Source: Pseudomonas sp. JM0905a (GTDB taxonomy: Bacteria > Pseudomonadota > Gammaproteobacteria > Pseudomonadales > Pseudomonadaceae). From it: DNA of 64,000 bases. The stretch spans positions 186,001 to 250,000 of the forward strand of contig NZ_JACXBU010000005.1 in the NCBI RefSeq assembly GCF_014700075.1, given 5' to 3'. The notes beneath the pieces were generated by a model, which saw nothing but the letters and a program-made list of their open reading frames with translations, was not told where the DNA came from and made no database searches. The position numbers and the translations under genes were made by a program. Below are positions 43,182 through 52,499 of this stretch, in pieces (the stretch's first letter is position 1; every line of letters begins with the position of its first letter).

Positions 43182-43658
43182 TTACCAGCCGAGTTGCTTG
43201 TTGAAACCGAGGGCGTCGTAGTAGTCGCCCTGGTAGGTGATCTTGCCGTTCTTGACGCGGATGAAGCTCACGCCTTCGAACTTCAGCGGCTTGTTGGTGG
43301 CCGGGGTTTCGGCACTCCAGGCACCGCTGTTGATACCGGCGAACTCCCACTGGAAGGCAATGCCATCTGCGCTGACGATGGGCTCGCTGGTCATCTTCCA
43401 TTTCAGGTCGGGTACGGCACCGACGAAGACTTTGATCACATTGTCGCGAGCCGCCGAACGACCTTTCTGCGGCGTGCCGACGGTGGCATCGAAATATTCC
43501 GCGTCCTCGGCCAGGAAGCTGGCGGCCTTGTCGGCGTCGTGGGCGTTCCAGGCAGCCATGTAGCCATCGACTATGGCCTTGGCATCGTCAGCCGCCTGGG
43601 CCATACCGGCCATGGCGCAAAACAGGATGAAGCTGAAATTACGCAAGGTGTTACGCAT
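43182..43658 (-). CDS. Exported NTF2/SnoaL-like protein
   Basis: This 158-residue protein has a signal peptide (residues 1-22, CAMAGMAQA-AD). It is followed by a SnoaL/NTF2-like domain: AIVDGYMAAWNAHDADKAASFL, DATVGTPQKGRSAARDNVI and the C-terminal RVKNGKITYQGDYYDALGFN. Such polyketide-cyclase-like or steroid-isomerase-like folds in the periplasm have no set function. The ATG at 43658 has AGGAG upstream. Confidence 0.8.
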   Translation of the reverse strand: MRNTLRNFSFILFCAMAGMAQAADDAKAIVDGYMAAWNAHDADKAASFLAEDAEYFDATVGTPQKGRSAARDNVIKVFVGAVPDLKWKMTSEPIVSADGIAFQWEFAGINSGAWSAETPATNKPLKFEGVSFIRVKNGKITYQGDYYDALGFNKQLGW

Positions 43659-43715
43659 TGCTTGTTCTCCTGGTGGTTTTTGCGGGTACTGCCTGTGGAG
43701 CATGCTTGGCTTTTC

Positions 43716-43814
43716 TGTGGGGGCGATTTCAATCGCCAAGGGCGACGTAGCCGCCCCCTGGGAATTCGAAGGGCAGGCCTGCGACCTGCTTGGCGAATGA
43801 ATTCGCCCCTACAA
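43716..43814. repeat. Full-length family A repeat
   Basis: The left end has the variant form GGGGGCGATTTCAATCGCC and the right end GGCGAATGAATTCGCCCC. Inner stems GGGCGAC-GTA-GCCGCCC and GGCAGGCC...GACCTGC lie between. It is located upstream of the NTF2-like gene. Confidence 0.85.
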
Positions 43815-43825
43815 GAGCAGGCACG

Positions 43826-43949
43826 AATCCGGGCGTCGTGAGCGAAGGCCAGGCAAGGCGAACGGCGGCGAGAAAGCGGAATGTACTGCGGTACATGAGC
43901 ATTTCGAGCCGACGTTCAACGCCGCATGGCCGAGCGCAACAGCCCGGAT
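43826..43949. repeat. Structured repeat (family E) abutting the aldehyde dehydrogenase stop
   Basis: This is an approximately 120-base element with inverted ends (CCGGGC near 43829, GCCCGG near 43942) and a perfect central hairpin ATGTAC-TGCG-GTACAT (43881-43896). It resembles a dispersed repeat I recall from other Pseudomonas intergenic regions. It ends exactly at the stop codon of the downstream-reading dehydrogenase gene. Confidence 0.6.
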
Positions 43950-45373
43950 CAGTGCTTGAACATCACATGGCGAATGGCGGTGTAGTCCTCCAGCCCATAC
44001 ATGGACATGTCCTTGCCGTAGCCGGAGTGCTTGACGCCGCCGTGGGGCATTTCGCTGACCAGCATGAAATGAGTGTTGACCCAGGTGCAGCCGTACTGCA
44101 GGCGTGCGGACAGGCGGTGGGCGCGGCCTACATCGGCAGTCCAGAGGGAGGAGGCCAGGCCGTAGTCGGAATCGTTGGCCCATTCCAGCACCTGCTCTTC
44201 ACTGTCGAATTCGGTGACCGAAACCACCGGGCCGAACACTTCGCGGCGAACGATCTCGTCGTCCTGGCGGGCGCCGGCGAGCACGGTAGGCTGGAAGAAG
44301 AACCCCGGGCCATCGACGCGTTTTCCACCGGTGACGACAGTGATGTGCGGCACGGCGGCGGCGCGCTGGACGAAACCTTCGACGCGCTCCAGGTGCTGCT
44401 CGGTGATCAGCGGGCCGAGTTCGGTGGACGGGTCGTCCTGCAGGCCGGTCTGGATGCTGCCGACGGCCTCGCCGAGCTTGGCCACGAACTTCTCGTAGAT
44501 GCCTTTCTGCGCATAGATGCGGCAGGCGGCGGTGCAGTCCTGGCCGGCGTTGTAGAAGCCGAAGGTGCGGATGCCCTCAACGACGGCGTCGATGTCGGCG
44601 TCGTCGAAGATGATCACCGGGGCCTTGCCGCCCAGTTCCATATGCATGCGTTTCACGCTGTCGGCTGTGCCGGCGATGATGCGCGAACCGGTGGCGACCG
44701 AGCCGGTGAGGGAGACCATGCGCACCTTCGGGTGGGTGGTCAGCGGCTCGCCGACGCTCGGGCCGCGGCCGAAGACCATGTTCACCACGCCGGCGGGGAA
44801 GATTTCGGCGATGAATTCAGCGAGCTTCAGCGCGGTCAGCGGGGTCTGCTCGGAAGGCTTGAGGACCACGGTGTTGCCGGCGGCGAGTGCCGGGCCGAGC
44901 TTCCAGGCGGCCATCATCAGCGGGTAGTTCCACGGCGCGATGGAGGCGACCACGCCCACCGGATCGCGACGGATCATCGAGGTGTGGCCGGGCAGGTACT
45001 CGCCAGCGGCGGACCCGCTCATGCAACGGCTGGCGCCGGCGAAGAAGCGGAACACGTCGGCCACGGCCGGCAGCTCATCATTCAGGGCGGCGGCGTAGGG
45101 CTTGCCGCAGTTCTGCGATTCCAGGCGGGCGAGTTCTTCGGCGTGGGCGTCGATGCGGTCGGCGAGCTTCAGCAACAGGGTGGCGCGGTCCTTGGGCGAG
45201 GTCTGCGACCAGGCCGGGAAGGCGGCGTCGGCGGCGCGCACGGCGGCGTCGACCTGGGCCGGGCTGGCCTCGGCGATTTCCACCAGGGCGGTGCCGAGCG
45301 ACGGGTTGAGCACAGCGAGGCTGGGGCCTTCACCGGCGATGAGCTGGCCGTTGATCAGGAGTTTGGTTTGCAT
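43949..45373 (-). CDS. Gamma-aminobutyraldehyde dehydrogenase-like aldehyde dehydrogenase
   Basis: This 474-residue NAD-dependent aldehyde dehydrogenase resembles PatD/YdcW. Catalytic Cys lies in [13 protein letters not shown]; the Glu motif is [14 protein letters not shown] binding involves [23 protein letters not shown]. It sits downstream of the ydcSTUV-like ABC genes, the same order as in E. coli where ydcW follows ydcV, which supports a role in putrescine or GABA degradation (4-aminobutanal to GABA). A paralogue lies upstream at 49790. Confidence 0.82.
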   Translation of the reverse strand: MQTKLLINGQLIAGEGPSLAVLNPSLGTALVEIAEASPAQVDAAVRAADAAFPAWSQTSPKDRATLLLKLADRIDAHAEELARLESQNCGKPYAAALNDELPAVADVFRFFAGASRCMSGSAAGEYLPGHTSMIRRDPVGVVASIAPWNYPLMMAAWKLGPALAAGNTVVLKPSEQTPLTALKLAEFIAEIFPAGVVNMVFGRGPSVGEPLTTHPKVRMVSLTGSVATGSRIIAGTADSVKRMHMELGGKAPVIIFDDADIDAVVEGIRTFGFYNAGQDCTAACRIYAQKGIYEKFVAKLGEAVGSIQTGLQDDPSTELGPLITEQHLERVEGFVQRAAAVPHITVVTGGKRVDGPGFFFQPTVLAGARQDDEIVRREVFGPVVSVTEFDSEEQVLEWANDSDYGLASSLWTADVGRAHRLSARLQYGCTWVNTHFMLVSEMPHGGVKHSGYGKDMSMYGLEDYTAIRHVMFKH

Positions 45374-45397
45374 GGGTTGAGTCCTCGTTCGGTCTGG

Positions 45398-45493
45398 CCC
45401 CTCTCCCCCTGGGAGAGGGGTTGGGGTGAGGGAAATTCGGTGTGGCTCGGACTGCCCTCTCCCCCGGCCCCTCTCCCTGAAGAGGAGAGGGGA
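45398..45493. repeat. Tandem family C hairpin repeats between permease and dehydrogenase genes
   Basis: Two C/T-rich arm plus G/A-rich arm units are visible: GCCCCTCTCCCC-CTG-GGAGAGGGG (45398-45420) and the longer unit at about 45454-45493. They occupy most of the 146-base gap between the permease and dehydrogenase genes. Confidence 0.75.
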
Positions 45494-45519
45494 GGTGTCC
45501 GAGCGAGAGGGGAATGTCG

Positions 45520-46326
45520 TTACTTCCCGCTACCCGCCACGCTCTCGCCACCCTTGGTCAGGTAGTAGGCGGCGAGGATGGGCAGCATGGTCACCAGCAT
45601 CACCAGCATGGCGACCACGTTGGTCACTGGGACGTCGCGCGGGCGGCTGAGCTGGTTGAGCAGCCAGATCGGCAGGGTGCGTTCGTGGCCGGCGGTGAAG
45701 GTGGTGACGATGATCTCGTCGAACGACAGCGCGAAGGCCAGCATGCCGCCTGCCAGCAGGGCCGAGCCCAGGTTCGGCAGGATGATGTGGCGGAAGGTCT
45801 GCCAGCCATCCGCACCCAGGTCCATCGAGGCTTCGATGAGGCTGTGGGAGGTGCGACGGAAGCGCGCGATCACGTTGTTGTGGACGATCACCACGCAGAA
45901 GGTCGCGTGGCCGATGACGATGGTCAGCAACCCCGGCTCGATGCCCAGCCCCTTGAACGCCGAGAGCAGGGCGATGCCGGTGATGATGCCGGGCAGGGCG
46001 ATCGGCAGGATCAGCATCAGCGAGATGCCTTCCTTGCCGAAGAAGCTGCGGCGGTAGAGCGCGGCCGCTGCCAGGGTGCCGAGCACCACGGCGATCAGGG
46101 TGGCGATGACCGCCACCTGCAGCGACAGCTTGATCGCTTCCACCACGTCGGCGCGGTCGAATGCGACGCTGAACCAGTGCAGGGTGAAGCCCTGCGGCGG
46201 GAAGCTGAAGGCGGCGTCTTCGGTGTTGAAGGCGTACAGGAAGATGATCAGGATCGGGATGTGCAGGAATGCCAGCCCGCCCCAGGCGGCCGCTTTCAGG
46301 CCCCAGGACGCTTTTTCAGAGTGCAT
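45520..46326 (-). CDS. ABC transporter permease (YdcV/PotC-like)
   Basis: This 268-residue inner-membrane permease has about six transmembrane helices. It carries the EAA-type loop [20 protein letters not shown] that docks the ATPase. By order it is the YdcV/PotC-like subunit of a polyamine-type importer. Its start overlaps the end of the other permease gene by 11 bases. Confidence 0.88.
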   Translation of the reverse strand: MHSEKASWGLKAAAWGGLAFLHIPILIIFLYAFNTEDAAFSFPPQGFTLHWFSVAFDRADVVEAIKLSLQVAVIATLIAVVLGTLAAAALYRRSFFGKEGISLMLILPIALPGIITGIALLSAFKGLGIEPGLLTIVIGHATFCVVIVHNNVIARFRRTSHSLIEASMDLGADGWQTFRHIILPNLGSALLAGGMLAFALSFDEIIVTTFTAGHERTLPIWLLNQLSRPRDVPVTNVVAMLVMLVTMLPILAAYYLTKGGESVAGSGK

Positions 46327-47266
46327 CGAAGGCCCCCAGACGTTTGACGACGGACAGGTACACGGCGATCAGCACGATCGGTACCAGGGTGAAGGCGGCG
46401 GCCATGGGCATGTTGCCGATGGCGCCCTGCTGGGCGTAGACCATGCTGCCGATGAAGTAGCCGGGCGGGCCTACCAGCTGCGGCACAATGAAGTCGCCGA
46501 GGGTCAGGCTGAAGGTGAAGATCGAGCCGGCGGCTATACCCGGGATGGACAGCGGCAGGATCACGTGCATGAAGGTCTGGCGCGGGTGCGCACCAAGGTC
46601 GGCCGAGGCTTGCAGCAGCGACGGCGGCAGGCGCTCGAGGGACGCCTGGATCGGCAGGATCATGAACGGCAGCCAGATGTACACGAACACCAGGAAGCGC
46701 CCCAAGTGCGAGGTGGACAGGGTGCTGCCGCCGACGCCGGGCAAGCCCAGCAGCAGCTCCAGCACGGGCTGCAGGTGAAGCGCCTGGACGAACCACATCA
46801 CCACGCCGCCCTTGGCCAGCAGCAGGGTCCAGGCGTAGGCCTTGACGATGTAGCTGGCCCACATGGGCATCATCACCGCGATGTAGAAGAACGCCTTGGT
46901 CTTGCCCGTGGTATAGCGCGCCATGTAGTAGGCGATGGGGAAGGCCAGGGCGGCGCTGGCGATGGACACGGCCACCGCCATGCTCAGCGTGCGCACGATG
47001 ATGTCGAAGTTGGCGGCCTGGAACAGCGCAGCGAAGTTGGCCAGGGTCAGGTCCGCCGACACCGTCATGGTGAAGTCGTCGAAGGTGTAGAAACCCTGCC
47101 AGAGCAGCGTCAGCAGCGAGCCCAGGTAGATGGCGCCGAACCACAGCAGCGGCGGTACCAGCAGCAGCGAGAGGTACAGGGTCGGCCTGCGATAGAGCAG
47201 GCTGGAGAACCTGCGCATCAGGCCATTGGCGGCGCGCGGCCGCTCGGCGTTGAGGGTCAGTTCCAT
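46316..47266 (-). CDS. ABC transporter permease (YdcU/PotB-like)
   Basis: This 316-residue permease has six helices and the EAA loop [20 protein letters not shown]. It pairs with the YdcV-like permease. There is a 1-base gap to the ATPase gene upstream. Confidence 0.88.
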   Translation of the reverse strand: MELTLNAERPRAANGLMRRFSSLLYRRPTLYLSLLLVPPLLWFGAIYLGSLLTLLWQGFYTFDDFTMTVSADLTLANFAALFQAANFDIIVRTLSMAVAVSIASAALAFPIAYYMARYTTGKTKAFFYIAVMMPMWASYIVKAYAWTLLLAKGGVVMWFVQALHLQPVLELLLGLPGVGGSTLSTSHLGRFLVFVYIWLPFMILPIQASLERLPPSLLQASADLGAHPRQTFMHVILPLSIPGIAAGSIFTFSLTLGDFIVPQLVGPPGYFIGSMVYAQQGAIGNMPMAAAFTLVPIVLIAVYLSVVKRLGAFDAL

Positions 47267-47267
47267 G

Positions 47268-48293
47268 TCACACGCCCTCGGTCAGCTGGACCATGGCATC
47301 GCGCGCCCAGCGGGCGGTGACCACCTGGCCCTGCTGGTGCAGCGGCGCGGCGTCCTGCCACTGGCTGTTGGGCAGGCTGACGCAGAGGTTCTGGCCGTTA
47401 TCCAGGCGGATTTCATAGCGGGTGGCGGCGCCCTGGTACTGGATGTCGTGAAGCAGGCCGCTGATTTCCACATCGCTGCCGTTGCGCTCGCCATGGGCGA
47501 AGCGGATGTGCTCGGGGCGGATGGAGAAGGGCTGGTCGACACCGGTGAGCTGACGTGCGATGTCGCCGCGCAGCACGTTGGAGGTGCCCACGAATTCGGC
47601 GACGAAGGGCGTGGCCGGCTTCATGTACAGGTTGCGCGGGGTGTCCACCTGCTCGATGCGGCCCTTGTTGAACACGGCCACGCGGTCGGACATGGACAGC
47701 GCCTCCCCCTGGTCGTGGGTGACGAAGATGAAGGTGATGCCGAGCTGGCGCTGCAGCTTCTTCAGCTCGCTCTGCATTTGCTCGCGCAGCTTGAGGTCGA
47801 GCGCACCGAGGGGTTCGTCCAGCAGCAGCACGCGCGGGCGGTTGACCAGTGCACGGGCCAGGGCCACGCGCTGGCGCTGGCCGCCGGACAGCTGTGCCGG
47901 CTTGCGGTCGCCGTAGCCGGCCAGGGCAACCATGCCGAGGGCTTCCTCGGCGCGGGCCAGGCGCTCGGCCTTGGCCACACCCTTCACCTTGAGGCCGTAT
48001 GCGACGTTGTCGCGCACGTTCATGTGGGGGAACAGGGCGTAGTCCTGGAACACGGTGTTCACGTCGCGCTCGTAGGGCGGCAGGCCGGCAGCCTCTTCAC
48101 CGTGGATACGGATGGAACCCGAGGTGGGCTGCTCGAAACCTGCGATCAGGCGCAGGCAGGTGGTCTTGCCCGAGCCCGAGGGGCCGAGCATGGAGAAGAA
48201 CTCGCCGTCCTTGATATCGATGGATACCCGGTCGACGGCCTTGACCTCGCCGAACTGGCGGGAAACCTCAGTGAACTGGACAGCAAGTGTCAT
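47268..48293 (-). CDS. ABC transporter ATP-binding protein (YdcT/PotA-like)
   Basis: This 341-residue ATPase has Walker A GPSGSGKTTCLRLIAG, the signature LSGGQRQRVALARAL, Walker B VLLLDEPLGALD and a C-terminal TOBE-type domain (about 260-341). It drives the polyamine/GABA-type importer encoded by the same cluster. Confidence 0.92.
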   Translation of the reverse strand: MTLAVQFTEVSRQFGEVKAVDRVSIDIKDGEFFSMLGPSGSGKTTCLRLIAGFEQPTSGSIRIHGEEAAGLPPYERDVNTVFQDYALFPHMNVRDNVAYGLKVKGVAKAERLARAEEALGMVALAGYGDRKPAQLSGGQRQRVALARALVNRPRVLLLDEPLGALDLKLREQMQSELKKLQRQLGITFIFVTHDQGEALSMSDRVAVFNKGRIEQVDTPRNLYMKPATPFVAEFVGTSNVLRGDIARQLTGVDQPFSIRPEHIRFAHGERNGSDVEISGLLHDIQYQGAATRYEIRLDNGQNLCVSLPNSQWQDAAPLHQQGQVVTARWARDAMVQLTEGV

Positions 48294-48379
48294 GGTGTGG
48301 TGCTCCGGTGACGCGAAAAAATGACTTGGGCGAGGCCTCGCGGTGGAGACCCGGAAGTGTCAGGTGGCTCGGAGTAGCT

Positions 48380-48536
48380 CCCTCTCCCTCTGGGAGAGGG
48401 CTGGGCGGGCCGCGTGCGGATGAGGGGAGCGTCAGCCGCTCGGTGTTTCAGAGCATTGGTTCACAAGAGGTGAGGGAAATACCGAGGTGACCCAGGCCTC
48501 CCTCACCCCCGGCCCCTCTCCCAGAGGGAGAGGGGT
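48380..48536. repeat. Family C hairpin repeats between ATPase and binding-protein genes
   Basis: CCCTCTCCC-TCTG-GGAGAGGG (about 48380-48400) and CCCCTCTCCC-AGA-GGGAGAGGGG (about 48512-48534) lie in the 269-base gap. Other than these, the gap shows no gene. Their position could terminate or stabilise the binding-protein mRNA upstream of the transporter genes. Confidence 0.75.
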
Positions 48537-48562
48537 GACTTCTGCTGGGAGATCGGTGCAAA

Positions 48563-49714
48563 TCACCTTCCACCCATGATCGCGATGTAGTCCTGGGTCC
48601 AGCGGCTATAGGGCACGAACTTGCCGCCCTCGGCCTGCGGGGTTTTCCAGAAGGCGATCTTGTCGAACTGATCGAAGCCGTTGGTGGCGCAGCCTTCGGC
48701 GCCGAGCAGGGCGCTGGCCTTGCAGCCTTCCGGGGCGGCGGGCAGGGAGCCGAACCAGGCGGCGACGTCGCCCTGGACCTTGGGCTCCAGCGACCAGTTC
48801 ATCCACTTGTAGGCGCAACTCGGGTGCTTGGCGTCGACGTGCAGCATCGTGGTGTCGGCCCAGCCGGTGACCCCTTCCTTCGGCACGACGGTGGCCACGG
48901 GCTGGCCTTCGGCTTTCAGGGTGTTGGCCATGTAGCCCCAGGTGCTGGAGGCGGCCACGCCTTCGTTCTTGAAGTCGCTCATCTGCACGGTCGCGTCGTG
49001 CCAGTAGCGGTGCACCAGACCATGTTGCTTGCGCAGCAGGTCGAGCACGGCGGTGTACTGCGCTTCGGTCAACTGGTACGGGTCCTGGATACCCAGTTCC
49101 GGCTTGGCGGACTTCAGGTAGAGGGCGGCGTCGGCGATGTAGATGGGGCCGTCGTAAGCCTGCACGCGGCCCTTGTTGGCCTTGCCGTCGGCCAGCTGCT
49201 GGGGCTCGAATACCGCGCTCCAACTGTCCGGCGCCTTGGTGAAGGCCTTGGTGTTGTACATCAGCAGGTTCGGGCCCCACTGGTACGGGGTGCCGTAGGA
49301 CTTGCCGTCGACGGTGAACCAGGGCGCGTCCTTCAGGCGCGGGTCGAGGTTCTTCAGATTGGGGATCAGGTCCGGGTTGATCGGCTGGACGCGCTTGCCG
49401 TAGATCAGGCGCAGGGAGGCGTCGCCAGAGGCGGTGACCAGGTCGTAGCCGCCCTTGGCCATCAGGCTGACCATCTCGTCGGAGGTGGCGGCGGTCTTCA
49501 CGTTGACCTTGCAGCCGCTTTCCTGCTCGAACTGGGTCACCCAGTCGTAGTTCTTGTCCGACTCGCCGCGCTCGATGTAGCCGGGCCAGGCAATGATGTC
49601 GAGCTGGCCTTCGCCGGCGCCGACTTGTTTCAGGGCTTCGGCGGCCTGCAGGCTGCCGCTGGCGAGGATGGCGGTGGCCACTGCGCTGAGCAGGGCGGTT
49701 TTGCGCACGGACAT
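48563..49714 (-). CDS. ABC transporter substrate-binding protein (YdcS-like)
   Basis: This 383-residue periplasmic binding protein has a signal peptide (residues 1-24, LQA-AEA). It carries LDIIAWPGYIERGESDKNYDW and a PotD/PotF-type fold (GYDLVTASGDASLRLI, SYGTPYQWGPNLLMYN). It is likely to bind putrescine, GABA or a related amine. The gene is the first of the transporter block read on the minus strand. Confidence 0.87.
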   Translation of the reverse strand: MSVRKTALLSAVATAILASGSLQAAEALKQVGAGEGQLDIIAWPGYIERGESDKNYDWVTQFEQESGCKVNVKTAATSDEMVSLMAKGGYDLVTASGDASLRLIYGKRVQPINPDLIPNLKNLDPRLKDAPWFTVDGKSYGTPYQWGPNLLMYNTKAFTKAPDSWSAVFEPQQLADGKANKGRVQAYDGPIYIADAALYLKSAKPELGIQDPYQLTEAQYTAVLDLLRKQHGLVHRYWHDATVQMSDFKNEGVAASSTWGYMANTLKAEGQPVATVVPKEGVTGWADTTMLHVDAKHPSCAYKWMNWSLEPKVQGDVAAWFGSLPAAPEGCKASALLGAEGCATNGFDQFDKIAFWKTPQAEGGKFVPYSRWTQDYIAIMGGR

Positions 49715-49789
49715 GTTGTTCCCTCTTTTTCGTTATTGGTCGGGGCAGATGAAGCAGGTACAGCCGGCCCTGAGGGCCTCTTATCTCTC

Positions 49790-51295
49790 TTAAAAATCGG
49801 TACCGTGGCGCGCCATGATGTGGCGGACGACGCTGTAGTCCTGCAGCGAATCGCTGGACAGGTCCTTGCCGTAGCCCGAGCGCTTGAGCCCGCCGTGGGG
49901 CATCTCGCTGGCCAGCATGAAATGGGTGTTGATCCAGGTGCAGCCGTACTGCAGCCGCGCGGCCACCTGCATGGCCTTGTCCAGGTTCTGCGTCCAGACA
50001 GAGGAGGCCAGGCCGTATTCGGAGTCGTTGGCCCAGTCCACGGCCTGGGCCAGGTCGTCGAAACGGGTGACGGTGACCACTGGGCCGAAGACTTCACGCT
50101 GGACGATTTCGTCCTGCTGCTTGCAGCCGGCCAGCAGGGTGGGCTGGTAGTAGAAGCCCGCACCGGAGTGCACGGCGGCGCCGGTGACCCGCTCGATATG
50201 CGGCTGGCCGAGGGCGCGCTCGACGAAGCTGGCCACGCGGTCGCGCTGGCGTGAGCTGATCAGTGGGGGGATTTCGTTGTCCTGGTCGCGCTTGCGGGCG
50301 AAGCGCAGGCTGGCAACGGCCTCGCCCAGTTCGCTCACCAGGCGATCGTGGATGCCGGCCTGGGCGTAGATGCGGCAGGCGGCGGTGCAGTCCTGGCCGG
50401 CGTTGTAGTAGCCGTGGGTGCGTACGCCCTGGACCACGGCATCGATGTCGGCGTCATTGCAGACGATCACCGGCGCCTTGCCGCCCAGTTCCAGATGGGT
50501 GCGCTTCAGGGTGCGCGCGGCGGTCTGGAGAATCTTCTGGCCGGTGACGATGTCGCCAGTCAGCGACACCATGCGCACGCGCGGGTGGCCGACCAGTTGG
50601 CTGCCGACACTGTCGCCGCCGCCACAGAGAATGTTGATCACCCCCGGCGGGAGGATTTCCGCCAGCGCCGGCGCGAGGGCCAGGATGGACAGTGGGGTGT
50701 GCTCGGAGGGTTTGAAGATCAGCGTGTTGCCGGCGGCGAGCGCGGGCGCGATCTTCCAGGCCGCCATCATCAGCGGGTAGTTCCAGGGGGCGATGGAGGC
50801 CACCACGCCCACCGGGTCGCGGCGCACCAGGCTGGTGTGGCCGGGCACGTATTCGCCGGCGAGCTGGCCCTGCTGGCAGCGCACGGCGCCGGCGAAGAAG
50901 CGGAATACGTCGGCGGTGGCGGGGATGTCGTCCTGGCGCGCCAGGTGCAGCGGCTTGCCGCAGTTCAAGGCTTCCAGGCGGGAAAGCTGATCGGCGCGTT
51001 TCTCGATGGCGTCGGCAATGGCCAGCAGGGCGGTGGCGCGTTGCGCGGGCGTGGTACGCGACCAGTGGGTGAAGGCGCGATGGGCGGCGGCGACGGCGGC
51101 TTCAACCTGCTCGATGGAAGCTTCGGCGATGGTCACCAGGGTTTCGCCGCTGGCGGGGTTGATGATCGGCTCGGCCAACCCTTCGCCGATGACGAGCTGG
51201 CCGTCGATCAGCAGTTCGGTATGCAGGGTCGGGGTGCTGGTGGCGCCGGTCATCTTGCTGGCTCTTTTCTTCTCGGATTTTTGTTCTGTGGTCAT
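49790..51295 (-). CDS. Gamma-aminobutyraldehyde dehydrogenase-like aldehyde dehydrogenase (second copy)
   Basis: This 501-residue aldehyde dehydrogenase is paralogous to the gene at 43949-45373. Motifs are again [14 protein letters not shown] and [13 protein letters not shown]. It differs by an N-terminal extension of about 25 residues (MTTEQKSEKKRASKM). AAGGAG precedes the ATG at 51295. It lies between the LysR gene and the binding-protein gene. Its substrate may differ from that of its partner. Confidence 0.82.
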   Translation of the reverse strand: MTTEQKSEKKRASKMTGATSTPTLHTELLIDGQLVIGEGLAEPIINPASGETLVTIAEASIEQVEAAVAAAHRAFTHWSRTTPAQRATALLAIADAIEKRADQLSRLEALNCGKPLHLARQDDIPATADVFRFFAGAVRCQQGQLAGEYVPGHTSLVRRDPVGVVASIAPWNYPLMMAAWKIAPALAAGNTLIFKPSEHTPLSILALAPALAEILPPGVINILCGGGDSVGSQLVGHPRVRMVSLTGDIVTGQKILQTAARTLKRTHLELGGKAPVIVCNDADIDAVVQGVRTHGYYNAGQDCTAACRIYAQAGIHDRLVSELGEAVASLRFARKRDQDNEIPPLISSRQRDRVASFVERALGQPHIERVTGAAVHSGAGFYYQPTLLAGCKQQDEIVQREVFGPVVTVTRFDDLAQAVDWANDSEYGLASSVWTQNLDKAMQVAARLQYGCTWINTHFMLASEMPHGGLKRSGYGKDLSSDSLQDYSVVRHIMARHGTDF

Positions 51296-51392
51296 CCCGT
51301 GCTCCTTGGGAGCCCGGCATGCCTCTGCTTATGGGGAGGAGAGACTAGAGGCCGGGCTGGAGGTCGACAAATTCTAAATATTGAAAGTGGCG

Positions 51393-51407
51393 TTCGATTA
51401 AATCGAA
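51393..51407. promoter_or_regulatory. Perfect 15-base palindrome at the LysR gene end
   Basis: TTCGATT-A-AATCGAA overlaps the LysR stop codon, about 98 bases upstream of the aldehyde dehydrogenase start. AT-rich sequence around it (AATTCTAAATATTGAAAG, from 51370) makes this a good site for a promoter and a regulator operator. Confidence 0.45.
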
Positions 51408-52309
51408 GGCTTGCGGCTGTTTGGCTGTTCCCGCGCCACGGTGATGAAGGGGTCCACCAGGGCCGGGCGCGCGGTGCCTCGGCGCCAGGCCAGGCCGACG
51501 TCCAGCGGGGCGCCCAGGTCTACCAGCGGGCGGGCCTCGATGATGTCGCCCTCCAGTGACCAGGGGCGGTAGGTCATGTCCGGCTGGATCGACAGGCCGA
51601 GGCCCGCCGCCACCAGGCTTCGCACCGCTTCCACCGAGGCGGTGCGCAGGGTCACCTGGGGCGTCAGCCCGGCGCGGGACCAGATGCGCTGGGTGTGCAG
51701 GCCCATCTCGTCGGCGTTGAGCTGGATCAGCGGCTCGCCGGCCACGTCCGCCAGGCTGATGCTGTCGCGCTCCAGCAGCGGGTGCTGGGCGGGCAGCCAG
51801 AGACGGTGCGGCGAGTGGGTCAGCACTTCGGTCTGCAGCGCGTGGCGGTCTTCCAGGTTGGAGAGGATCAGTACGCCCACGTCGATCTCGCCGCTGACCA
51901 GCAGGTGCTCGATGTACGGGCGCTCGTCCTCCACCACGCGGGTCTTCACGTTGGGGTAGGCGCGCTGGAAGCGGGTGATGAGGTCGGCCAGGTAGTAGCC
52001 GGCCACCAGGCTGGTCACGCCGATGGTGAGGCTGCCGGCTACCTGGTCGGTGCTTTGCTGCAGGCTGCGCTTGGCGTTTTCCACCGTCGCCAGGATCAGG
52101 TGCGCCTGGCGCAGGAACTGGTGGCCCTGGTGGGTCAGCGACATGCCCTTGGCGTGACGGTTGAACAGGCTGACGCCGATCTCTTCTTCCAGTTGCTGGA
52201 TGGCCAGCGTTAGCGTGGACTGGGAAATGAACACCGCCTGGGCCGCGGCGGAGATGGAGCCGGTTTCTGCGACGGCGATGAAATGGCGGATCTGGCGGAG
52301 GGTCATCAT
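51398..52309 (-). CDS. LysR family transcriptional regulator
   Basis: This 303-residue regulator has an N-terminal winged HTH (residues 1-60: LRQIRHFIAVAETGSISAAAQ, ISQSTLTLAIQQLEEEIG) and a periplasmic-binding-like effector domain. It lies upstream of, and on the same strand as, the dehydrogenase/ABC cluster, so it probably controls that cluster. The likely effector is an amine or amino acid substrate; this is inference. A Met-Met start leaves one-codon ambiguity. Confidence 0.87.
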   Translation of the reverse strand: MMTLRQIRHFIAVAETGSISAAAQAVFISQSTLTLAIQQLEEEIGVSLFNRHAKGMSLTHQGHQFLRQAHLILATVENAKRSLQQSTDQVAGSLTIGVTSLVAGYYLADLITRFQRAYPNVKTRVVEDERPYIEHLLVSGEIDVGVLILSNLEDRHALQTEVLTHSPHRLWLPAQHPLLERDSISLADVAGEPLIQLNADEMGLHTQRIWSRAGLTPQVTLRTASVEAVRSLVAAGLGLSIQPDMTYRPWSLEGDIIEARPLVDLGAPLDVGLAWRRGTARPALVDPFITVAREQPNSRKPSI

Positions 52310-52499
52310 GGCGGATGGCGTCCGGTGATTTTGGTTTATCGAAATATGAATAATGGTTTCGCTTTTTTAGATGGTTGCGTCAAATTCCGCCACCCTGCGG
52401 ATCCGTAGCAATATCTCGAAGCACTCTGTGAAGGGCCGCCAGGAATCCCTGCGGGTAGAGTCGGTCGATCTGTGAGATCGGAATGACCTGGAGGCATCG

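Noticed and set aside
45514-47320. Open frames opposite the permease genes
   Set aside because: His/Gln/Gly-rich translations without domains; the permease genes on the minus strand are certain.
48294-48562. Small coding frames in the gap between the ATPase and binding-protein genes
   Set aside because: They lie over the family C hairpins and have no ribosome site or conserved sequence.
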